A stretch of DNA of 64,000 nucleotides from Strongyloides papillosus (lineage: Eukaryota > Nematoda > Chromadorea > Rhabditida > Strongyloididae). This document shows positions 1 to 9,400 of this stretch, one piece after another. Location: positions 248,001-312,000 of the forward strand of contig SRSI01000007.1 of NCBI GenBank assembly GCA_005656395.1, in the 5' to 3' direction. Numbering within the stretch: the stretch's first letter is position 1; the number at the start of each line of letters is the position of its first letter. Made by a program: the position numbers and the translations under genes. The notes under the pieces are model-generated. The model saw nothing but the letters and a program-made list of their open reading frames with translations. It made no database searches and was not told the origin of the DNA.

Positions 1-383
1 TTAGTTAGAAAATTATGTAAAAAATGTTTCTTACAAAAGTGTTCATATCATTACTTAAAATAAAGTTATAATAATAATTTCTACACTATTTTGTAGAAAA
101 GATGTTGGGCTATCATATGCATATAAAATTACAAAAAAAATAACAAGTTTTGAAAAAATTACATTTTTTTGAAAAAGTTAAAAAATGCCAAAAATTATGA
201 AAAAAAATGGAGATCACTTAAATGATCATAACTTTATTTAACATTTATACTTTTTCATCCATCTTAAAGCTTTATTTAAGTAAAAAGTGTGGCTTTCAGA
301 TAGATATAATACTATAAAAATACGTTTACATTGAAAAAAATTATATTCAGTTAAACTTTTATGGTAACTTTGTTGACACCCTG
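1..383. mobile_element. Right end of a TIR DNA transposon, truncated by the window edge
   Basis: A terminus reading CACCCTG followed by TA lies at about 377-385. Read on the other strand it begins TA-CAGGGTG, the same terminus as the complete elements at 1869-2748 and 38350-39358. No partner terminus is visible to the left, so the element either starts outside the window or has lost its left end. No transposase coding survives. The short open frames here are chance frames in AT-rich DNA. Confidence 0.4.
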
Positions 384-1052
384 TATAAAGTTTGTGTTTA
401 TTTCTGTTTAAATTACATAATAATGTCATTCTTGAGCACCATGCGTTTAATATACAGACTTCAAATAAAGAGTGATACATCAATACTTAGAAAATGTCAA
501 TTTATAAGTATGAATTTTTATGTTATTATCTGTTCGTTCTTAAAATATAAGTTAAAACTTGATAGAAATTACTTTAGATATTACCCTTATACGTTTTCTT
601 TTAATAAAACGAATTTATACAATCATTTTAGTTAAATGAAAGTCAGTCTTATCTTATTAAGATTATTTAATATAGTTTTCTATTACAACAAATTTTATGA
701 GTAAATTGAACATCTTTTTAATTTCTGTTTTCATTAATGAAATGAAAGTGAGGGTAAAAATCTTCGACTTACACAAAATGTCTGATTGATTCACAAAATC
801 CGTTTTAATTAAAATAACACAATGATTAAATGAGTATGATTTATTTAATAAATGATAAAATATTAATATTTTACATAAACACAATTAAATCATATATCTT
901 ATTAGTTATATATAAAAATTATCAATTAATTTATTAACAGAGTTTTTAAAAACAGGATATTTCACGTATGGCATTAGATGTAAAATGGTAATATTTATCA
1001 TAAAATCAGTTCATTTAAAAAATTTTAGATCTCTAATATGCTAGAAACCATA
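384..1052. other. Gene-free flank with a partial foldback-repeat arm
   Basis: No gene is supported. Positions about 715-815 match the right arm of the long inverted repeat at 3072-3680. The sequence on to about 880 matches the 3' flanks of the second and third small secreted genes (3690-3760 and 5160-5240). This is the 3' flank of copy 1 of the tandem unit. Confidence 0.5.
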
Positions 1053-1506
1053 TTAGAGTAATTTCTTCAATAATTTAGCTCCAATTTTATTAGTCATTTT
1101 TTTTGCTGCATTTTTGGCAAGATCCTTCTAAAAAAACAATTTATTATATTTTATTATAACTTACAACTTTTGATAGAGCTAATCTTTTTGCTCTATTATT
1201 GTAATTATCATCAAAATTATTTCTCATGTTGCTACGTAATCCTTCTCTCAATTCTTGAGTTTTTTGCAATAATAATTTGGTTCTGTCTCTACCACTTTCC
1301 ATTGTTTTTAATAAATAACTATTAGCAATTCTTGATCTAGGATTATTTACGTCATATAATGGAAATTCATTAGGTAAAGTTGATATTTCAGTAGTACCAA
1401 GTTCTATTTGTCCCTCTTCAGAGGAAGAAGATGAAGAAGAAGAGTCTTGGAAGCTATATTGAATAGCGAAAAGACTAATGATAACGAAATACTTTACAAA
1501 TTGCAT
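1053..1506 (-). CDS. Small secreted protein, Ser/Glu-rich, cationic C-terminus (family copy 1)
   Basis: Two exons are inferred: 1165-1506 and 1053-1127, with a 37-bp intron 1128-1164 (GTAAGT donor, TTTTTTTAG acceptor, phase 0), giving 138 aa. The start chosen is the ATG before MQFVKYFVI, because that signal peptide is shared with the two downstream paralogues and because a TATA box lies 35 bp before it; the upstream ATG would precede the signal peptide. After the signal come a run of eight serines and an acidic stretch, then a region rich in Arg and Asn. Exon 2 is short, lysine-rich and likely helical, ending IGAKLLKKLL, unlike the exon 2 of the other copies. Function unknown; secretion is inferred from the signal peptide. 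Confidence 0.65.
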
Positions 1507-1868
1507 GTTAATGATACTTTTGAACAGATAAAACCCCGAATTTATACCCAACTAATGTTATTTGATTAAAAGAAAAAAATATATATATTTAGAATGTAAA
1601 TATTTCAATTAAAAAAATACAGTTTTTTTATTATTAACTAAATTTTTTAAATTATTTTTTATTGCAATGCAAAGATTCATTACAAATAAAAAAAAAAGTA
1701 TAATATATTTTTTAAAATCAGATAAATATTCTAAATAAATTAAAATAATATAATTTACAAGTTTTATAAGCATATTTACTTAAAAAAATAATTTGTTAAA
1801 ATATTTTCAAATGCCGTTTTTTATTTGTCTTAAGTAATTGTATGCAAAATATTTTATGTTTTAATATA
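1507..1868. other. 5' flank of small secreted gene 1, interrupted at its far end by a transposon
   Basis: No coding sequence. From about 1790 it aligns with 4738-4800 and 6125-6200, the 5' flanks of the other two copies. The homology is broken at 1868 by the TIR element and resumes at 2750. Confidence 0.55.
1541..1548 (-). promoter_or_regulatory. TATA box of small secreted gene 1
   Basis: GGTATAAA on the minus strand, 35 bp upstream of the chosen ATG. Copies 2 and 3 have the same box at 36 and 34 bp. Confidence 0.55.
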
Positions 1869-2748
1869 CAGGGTGGGCCAAAAGTCACATTACAGTTGCA
1901 ATAAAACACTTTATAACTTTTTTTGTAGACGACATATTTTTATGGTACTATACTCATTTTGTAGAGAATGTGCTAGAGAATAATATATTATAAGATTGTT
2001 CTCAATAATGACCTTAAAAAAAGTTACATAATTTCTTAATATTTGACATTTAAAAGAAATATTTTTATTTAATTTAAACCTATTTTAAAGTTTAAAATGC
2101 ATAAATAACTTTTGTAATAAGTCAATATTTTATACAATTATGTATGGAAAGTGATATCTTTTAGGTGACTACCACCCAATTTTTTGCACAAATGTGCTCT
2201 TTCTTAACCATCATTCATTACTATTTTTAAAATGATTTCATCTGATTTTTCAAATTATTTAGAATATATAATATTGCGCATTTTGATGCATCTTGGCTCA
2301 CATTGTAGTGGAATCTGATTAATTTTGAGTTGTAGTAATTGAATATTGGTTGATGTAACAATAACGAACTATTCTTAACCTTTCCTCGATAGAAGATTTT
2401 TTACTGAGGTAGTAACAGAAGAAAATATATGAAAAAAATAATATTGTAAAAATGGGACATTTTATGAAGAAATATGTTTTTAAATAACTTTTTCAACATC
2501 TGACATTTATTTTTTAATTAATTGAAATGTTATAAGATATACCTTACAAACAAAAATTTAAACATTTTGATTTAACTTAAAGTAACCTTTCGAAAAAATC
2601 ATTCTCGAGAACGATCTTGTGATATATTATTCTATAAATTATTCTCTACAAATGCACATAATATTATAACAATACGTTAACTACAAAAAAAGTTATAGTA
2701 GTTATAAAGTGTTTCATGCAACTGTGATGTGACTTTTGGCACACCCTG
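1869..2748. mobile_element. Non-autonomous Tc1/mariner-like TIR element, about 880 bp
   Basis: The left end begins CAGGGTGGGCCAAAAGTCAC and the right end, read in reverse, begins CAGGGTGTGCCAAAAGTCAC. Both are flanked by TA (1867-1868, 2749-2750), the expected target duplication of Tc1/mariner elements. The inverted similarity runs for roughly 170 bp or more with small gaps. No transposase frame is present, so it would need an enzyme supplied in trans. Its site is homologous to the place where the LTR element entered copy 3. Confidence 0.8.
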
Positions 2749-2750
2749 TA

Positions 2751-3071
2751 CTGAAATGTCATTTTTAAAATAGTTTATGATGTTTATTTTCGTGAGTATT
2801 CTTGTATAAAATTTTTATCAATTTTTAATTAAAATTTTTATAATAAAAAATAATTTTGATTTGTTTAACAATAAATCTCTCATTATATCGTTAACTATTT
2901 CGAGAAGATTTAATCGGATTTGAATATTTATACTTATTTTTCTATTTAGATTATATTAATTAAACAAAACATTTGACTCTAATTGATATAATGAAAAAAT
3001 TATTAGCTTATTTTTTAATACAAAAAACATGCTTTGATTTCAGATTAGTTTGAAAAATTTAAAAACCTTTT
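2751..3071. other. Continuation of the duplicated flank
   Basis: No gene. It aligns with 4830-5090 and 11255-11520, the corresponding flanks of the other family copies. Confidence 0.5.
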
Positions 3072-3680
3072 TTCAAAATGACTTTTGTGATTAAATCAAA
3101 CATTTTTATATACATCGAAGATTTATATTCCTCATTTTTTTTTCATTAATAAAATGAACAGTTAACAAATATATGTTAATAAATTTATTTAATTTGAAAT
3201 TTTGAAATATATCTACAGCAGTGAATTAAAAGTAGATAAAGTCGATTTTTATAAATCGTTAGAAAACAATATTTTTTAAAATTATATAATATTTCTAAGA
3301 GTAATTTTTCATAAATAAATCAAATGAGCATGCATACAAGTTCATAAATTTAAATCTATATCGTTTTTTAAATTTTTCTAGGTTTTTTAATTTCTGACTT
3401 CAAAAAGTCAAAGCATGTTCTCACTATACTCATATGTTTTGTCATAAAAATTTACCTCTAGAAGCAATATTTATTTCTAAATATTTTTTTTCTAGTGATT
3501 TGTAAAAATCGACTTTACTTATTTTGATTCACTACTTCGGCTATATCACAATGTTTCAAATCAAATAAATTTGTTAACATACATCTTTTAATCGCTATTT
3601 TCATTAATGAAATAAAAGTGGAGGTAAAAAGTTTCGATGTATAAAATGTCTAATAGACTCATAAAATACGTTTTAATTAA
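3072..3680. repeat. Long inverted (foldback) repeat, copy 1
   Basis: The left part (about 3075-3320) is matched by the reverse complement of the right part (about 3395-3676). For example ATACATCGAAG at about 3112 matches the reverse of TTTCGATGTATA at about 3630, and the region around AAAGTCGATTTTTA pairs across the centre. No coding capacity. A second copy is at 11585-12185 and a single arm at 715-815. It could be a foldback or MITE-type element, or an old inverted duplication carried along with the gene unit. Confidence 0.65.
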
Positions 3681-3986
3681 AAAACACAATGATTAAATGA
3701 ATATGTTTTATTTAATAAATTGTAAATTATTAATATTTTACAAAGTCAAAATAAAATATTATATATCAAAGTTTGTGTTTTGATATTTTTAAATTATTTA
3801 AAAACAAACATGTTGGTAAAATGGTATATTATTTATCTTGTTCAATGTAAAATTATAGAATTCAATACTTAATTAATCCATTTACTAAATTATGGACTTT
3901 AAATATTGTTAAAGTTATTTGTTCTTTAATTTTTTTCAAGTAATTAATAACAATTTAACAATCTATTAGTCAAAGCTTCATCTAAA
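3681..3986. other. 3' flank of small secreted gene 2
   Basis: No gene seen. Near-identical over most of its length to 5170-5474, the 3' flank of gene 3, which shows that the duplication covered far more than the coding part. Confidence 0.5.
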
Positions 3987-4362
3987 TTATTTCTCGGATT
4001 TCTTTGGCATTTTTTTAAATAATTGATCAGACTCTTCATTTAATTTATTCTAAAAAAAAACTAGAAAAAATGAGTTATTTACATACTGCTAGTTTTAACA
4101 AGTCCTCAACATAATCTGAAGAATCGTCACTTCGTTTGTAAACATTTTCAACGTCTTCTTCATATGTATTTGTTGACATTTCTGTGCCTTCTAGGAATGA
4201 GTCTGGGCCTAATGTTGTCGTTTCTGAATTGTAATTTTCCAATCCTCTATTTCCATAAGATAGATCATTCTTAAAAGTATATACTCTATAAGGAGAATTA
4301 AATTGGAAACTGTATTGAACAGCCAAAATTACAAGAATAGTAAAATATTTAATAAATTGCAT
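3987..4362 (-). CDS. Small secreted acidic protein (family copy 2)
   Basis: Exons 4087-4362 and 3987-4049 with a 37-bp intron 4050-4086 (GTATGT donor, TTTTTTTTTAG acceptor, phase 0), giving 112 aa. The first 20 or so residues (MQFIKYFTILVILAVQYSFQ) are a signal peptide almost identical to those of copies 1 and 3. The mature part is Tyr/Asn/Glu-rich and ends in a lysine-rich exon 2 (QLFKKMPKKSEK). Exon 2 is identical in copy 3. No known domain is recognised. The intron reads out of frame to a stop, so splicing is needed for the lysine-rich tail. Confidence 0.65.
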
Positions 4363-4397
4363 TTTTCTGATACTTATCGAGCTCATATTTTCCCATA

Positions 4398-4405
4398 TTT
4401 ATACC
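4398..4405 (-). promoter_or_regulatory. TATA box of small secreted gene 2
   Basis: GGTATAAA on the minus strand, 36 bp before the ATG. Confidence 0.55.
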
Positions 4406-5474
4406 TAATTCAAGTTATTTAATTAAAAGAAAAAGTATTTTATATTTATATTCTAAACAAAGAGAATTTCGTATAAAATAAAAGGTTAGTAGATTTTTTA
4501 TTATCATTTGTAGTTATATAATCAAAAATATGTAACTTTTACAATGTTTATTAAATAAACGTAATTTTCATATATTAAAAAAACTTTTTTCTATTATTTT
4601 TTTTAAAAGTAGAAGTTTCATTATATATAATCAAAAAATAAGCTATATATTAATAATACTAAATAAATATTTAAAAATATATTTTGATATTATAATTTAC
4701 AAACTTTGTAAACATATTTTTTTAAACATAAGACTAATTTGTTAAAATATTTTCAGATACCGTTTTCTATTTGTCTTAAATAACTGTGTATGAAATACTT
4801 TATGTTTTGTTATATTTAAATGTATTTTTTTAAATAGTTATGATACTTATTTTGCATAAATAATATTGTATAAAAATTTTTTAATTCTCATCAATTTTTA
4901 ATAAAAATCTTTATGAGAAAAAAATCGTGAAATCTTTATTATCCATGTAATTTTTTAACAATAAGTCTTTAAATTTTGTTATTAACTTTTTCAAGAACAT
5001 TTAATCGGATTTGAATATTAATATCTATTTTTTTATGAAAATCACATTAAATAAAAAAAACATTGCATTCTATAATATTACAATTCAAAAATTATTAGCA
5101 TACTTATTTTCATAATTTTTTTAACACAAAGAAAGATACTTTGATTCGAAAAATCTGTTTTAATTAAAAAATGACAACGATTAAATGAATATGTTTTATT
5201 TAATAAATTGTAAATTATTAATATTTTACAAAGTCAAAATAAAATAATATATATCAAAGTTTGTGTTTTGATATTTTTAAATTATTTAAAAGCAAACATG
5301 TTGATAAAATGATACATTATTTATTTTGTTCAATGTAAAATTATAGAATTCAATACTTAATTAATCCATTTACTAAATTGTGGGTTTTAAATATTTTTAA
5401 AGTTATTTGTTCTTTTATTTTTTTCAAGTAATTAATAACAATTTAACAATCTATTAGTCAAAGCTTCATCTAAA
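4406..5474. other. Gene-free duplicated flank, uninterrupted copy
   Basis: No gene. Positions 4738-5090 are the uninterrupted version of the flank that carries a TIR element in copy 1 and an LTR retrotransposon in copy 3. Positions 5160-5474 repeat the 3' flank of gene 2. Confidence 0.5.
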
Positions 5475-5849
5475 TTATTTCTCGGATTTCTTTGGCATTT
5501 TTTTAAATAATTGATCAGACTCTTCATTTAATTTATTCTAAAAAAAACTAGAAAAAATGAATTGTTTACATACCCCTAGATTTAATAAGTAATTAACGTA
5601 ATTTGAAGAATCGTCACTTCGTTTGTAAACATTTTCAACGTCTTCTTCATATGTATTTGTTGACATTTCTGTGCCTTCTAGGAATGAGTCTGGGCCTAAT
5701 GTTGTCGTTTCTGAATTGTAATTTTCCAATTGTCTTTCTCCATTATATTGATTATTCTTAAAAGTATATACTCTATAAGGAGAATTAAATTGGAAACTGT
5801 ATTGAACAGCCAAAATTATAAGAATAGTAGAATACTTAATAAATTGCAT
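5475..5849 (-). CDS. Small secreted acidic protein (family copy 3)
   Basis: Exons 5574-5849 and 5475-5537, intron 5538-5573 of 36 bp (GTATGT donor, TTTTTTTTAG acceptor, phase 0), 112 aa. Differences from copy 2 are concentrated in the middle (SYGNRGLENY against QYNGERQLENY) and just before the intron, while the acidic segment and exon 2 are unchanged. Same signal peptide and same TATA spacing. A secreted product is inferred; no enzymatic motif or cysteine pattern is visible. Confidence 0.65.
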
Positions 5850-5882
5850 TTTTGATGCTAATCGAGCTCATAATATTCTATA

Positions 5883-5890
5883 TTTATACC
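5883..5890 (-). promoter_or_regulatory. TATA box of small secreted gene 3
   Basis: GGTATAAA on the minus strand, 34 bp before the ATG. Confidence 0.55.
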
Positions 5891-6201
5891 TAATTCAAGT
5901 TATTTAATTAAAAGAAAAAATATTTTATGTTTATATTCTAAATAAAGAGAATTTCGTATAAAATAAAAGGCTAGTAGATTTTTTAAATTTTTTTTAAAAG
6001 TAAAAATTTCATTATATAAAATAAAAAAAAATTATATATTAATAATAATATATAAATATTTTAAATAAATTGAAATAATATAATTTACAAGCTTTATAAA
6101 CATATTAATCCAAATAAGAGGATAGTTTGTTAAAATATTTTCAAATATCATTTTCTATTTGTCTTCAGTAACTGTATATTAAATAATTTATGTTTTATTA
6201 T
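5891..6201. other. 5' flank of small secreted gene 3 up to the LTR element
   Basis: No gene. Homologous to the 5' flanks of copies 1 and 2. It ends in ATTAT (6197-6201), the left target-site duplication of the LTR retrotransposon. Confidence 0.6.
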
Positions 6202-6365
6202 TGAAATGAAAAAATAATACCCTTTTATTGCTACCAAAAAAGCTGGAAATAACTATATAAAAATGATTACAAAAAAAAGCAACTTACCCTGCTATCGACA
6301 GGCTATCTATGAGATATTCCATCTTTAACAAGGGTTTATATAGTGATATTGTCATCACTATGTCA
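6202..6365 (-). repeat. 3' LTR of the Ty3/Gypsy element
   Basis: 164 bp, TG...CA. The sequence just inside it would be expected to be a purine tract on the minus (coding) strand. Instead the minus strand reads GTGTCCCCCCGGAG, so the six-G run is on the plus strand. The polypurine tract is therefore atypical or is only the short GGAG. Confidence 0.9.
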
Positions 6366-6455
6366 CTCCGGGGGGACACAATAAGATAAAAATAATAAAG
6401 ACAATAAAAATTACACAAAAAAATCTAAGTAATATTATAAATTTACATGAATAAG

Positions 6456-9400
6456 TTAAACACCCTGAGATTGTGATATAGCAATTCTCCTTAAATCGTA
6501 TTCTTGAGTACCTTCAATGGGGAAGTAAATTCTTTTCACTCTTTGAAATGGTAACTCCGATATTTCAAGTTCAACACTTTCTCCTCTAGCTAGACGATCT
6601 GCGATGTTATGTGGAGCTATTTTATGCCCACGAACATGTACCATAAGAAACTTTGGAGACCACATTTCAGCTATTTTTGTCCATGTAGATAAATAAGCCG
6701 GAACATTTTTTTTCTTAGACGTAGTTTTAGTTTCAACCCACTTCCATAACCAATGTTTATTTATGGCATTAACACAGTACGAATTATCCGAAAATATAAC
6801 ACATTCTTTAATTTTGAAATAAGTGATCAATCTTAAAGCTGAATGTAATGCTTCAACTTCTAACCTTGGTGATGTTGATTTTCCACGTAGGTAGTTTCTT
6901 ACACTTAATACAATATCATTTTCACCTAAAACTCCGTATAGACCAATACCTGCCCCTTGATATGTGGAACCATCAATCATTAAATACGATGCGTCTTGTG
7001 GTAACTTATCAACAAAATCATAAAATTCATCTTCATTTTTCAACGATATACCCTCAGCTTCACATTCCAATATTTTCCATAAAGGTTCTGAGGCTTCATC
7101 TTGTAATCTTTCATCAGTTTCATTTTCTACACATCCTGCTGGGGGGGAGGGCGAAGATGCCTGGAAAATTGGATTTTCTTCATCCATTAAGAACGTGTTT
7201 TCCAAACCCTCTAAAGGTTTGAATTTAATAGTAGGACATTCCTTCCCAAAATGTACAAAATCTTTAGAAACGAAAATTTCATTTTGTTCACTGTCTTTTA
7301 TCAAATATGTACGACTACCAAGTTGAGCAATAATTGTTCCTTCTTCAAAAACTTTAGAACTTTCGCCTCTTCTTTTGAAGAAGACATGTTTTTCTTCTAC
7401 TGTTATCAATTTTGATGGAAAAAGATCATGAACAGGTTCCTGATTATTAACATAATATAAACGTGCCGGGGTATGTTTAGTACGTGAGTTAATGGTGTTA
7501 TTTAGAGAATCTACTGACCATTTGAAAGATTGTTTAAATGACATATTTTGTGATATACCTTTAACTAATTTTCTTTTCAGCAGACCTACATATTTTTCGG
7601 CAAGACCATTAGTCGTTGGTGTATAAGGAATTGAATTCATAACTTCTACAGGATATTCATAGTATATAGAGCATGTTTCAAAAAATTGGATAAGTTCTTT
7701 TGATCGGAAGACAGGTTCATTATCTGATACTAGAATACGATAAGGATACTGATTACAAATAATGGGTTCAAAGAAAGCTATAATAGTATCAGGTTTTTTA
7801 TTGGGAATAACTGCTGCATGAAGATAATTGCTATATGCATCTACCAATAAAACAATGGTGTGACCTTCAAAATAACCAATATCGAAATGTCCTCTATGTC
7901 GTGGATACAGTGCAGGAGACCAAGAACGTGGTTGTTTTCTTACATTAATACGAGTTTTTTGACACATTAAACAATTCTTTACTGTTTCTTTAGCTATTGT
8001 AGATAATCCTTTAAATACGATTTTACTGTTAAGTTCTTCATACAATAACGTTTCTCCAGAATGATTTAGTTGATGTATCCATGATGCACCATGCTCTGCT
8101 ATCTGTTTAGATACTAGAGGTTTAAAATCAAAACAAATCAAATCCTGCACTAAATGTAATTTTGGTAATAATTCTTGAATCGAATGTGGTAATTTTATAA
8201 TCTTCTGGAGTTCACCTTTTAGATATGAACGTAAAAGAGTAACTGTTTGATCTTTAGATTGAAAGTCCAGAATTTCAAAGTAGTTAAAAGCTTCACCCAT
8301 ACGTGTATTCACTGATCTATCATTTTTGATGTTAAGATTCTTTATTATCAATTTCGGAACGTCAACTTGCTGCAAAGGTCGGCTAATATATTGTATTGGT
8401 AAATTAGATAAAATAATGGGAGATAAAAGTCTCTGCAATCTAGTAGAATTATTCTTCATTAAATCCAAGGGTTGTTTGGTTAATGTTTCTACCATTTTTG
8501 AATGAGATACTATTTTCACTTGTCTACTTTGAATTAAATGATTAGCAGAAACAATAGCCTCCGAGATGGCTGCCAATTCTTTCTCGATTAGTGAATATGG
8601 GATTTCATGATTTTTCATCTTTCTCATCACAACATTTACTAGTTTCTTTTCTTTTTCTTCCAAAAAATAAATTTCTACATGAAATGAAAACTCCGTGGGT
8701 ATAAACTGTAGTATTAATTCTACATCTTTTGGTGGATAATGAAGTTTCATATAATTCCGTGCTGCTTCTAAAAGCATTTCCCAATGTTTCTCTCTAACTT
8801 GGGACCAGTGGTAAATTTTTTCTACTGTTGGATGTAAAGGAGCAGTTACATTCGCAAATTGTTTTATAAATTTCCCCACATAACTAAACCTACCAAGAAC
8901 AGCTTTCATATCATCACCTGTTATTGGCTTAGATATTTTAGAGAGAGATTCAGTTCTGGTTATATCTGGTATAATTGCACCTTTTGTGAGAACATGACCG
9001 AGAAAAGGTACTTGATCTTGAAAAAACATGCATTTAGACAAATTTAACTTTAGATTATACTTTGCACAGACATCAATAAAACTAAGTACACCATTCCTTT
9101 GAGTTTCAAAATCTCCTATTATGATAATATCATCAATGAAATGAATTTTATTTGGAATATGCGACATAACTGATGAAAGAAGATTATGAAAGATACCCGA
9201 CGCTGGTCGGTAACCAAATTGTAAACGATCACTAACAAAAGTTCCTAGAAATGTTGATATAGTTGAAATGTATTGCTGATTTTCTGAAACTCTTATTTGC
9301 TTAAATGCGTCAGATAAATCAAACTTAGTAAAAAATTGGGTATCTGATATAGCACATTGTATTTCTTCAATAGCGGGAAGGATTACATCTACATTAGTTA

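Noticed and set aside
238..884. Three short open frames at the left end
   Set aside because: No initiation context, domain or conservation; AT-rich chance frames next to a transposon end.
6848..7222. Plus-strand open frame of 124 codons
   Set aside because: Antisense to the conserved RNase H region of the retroelement; no recognisable product.
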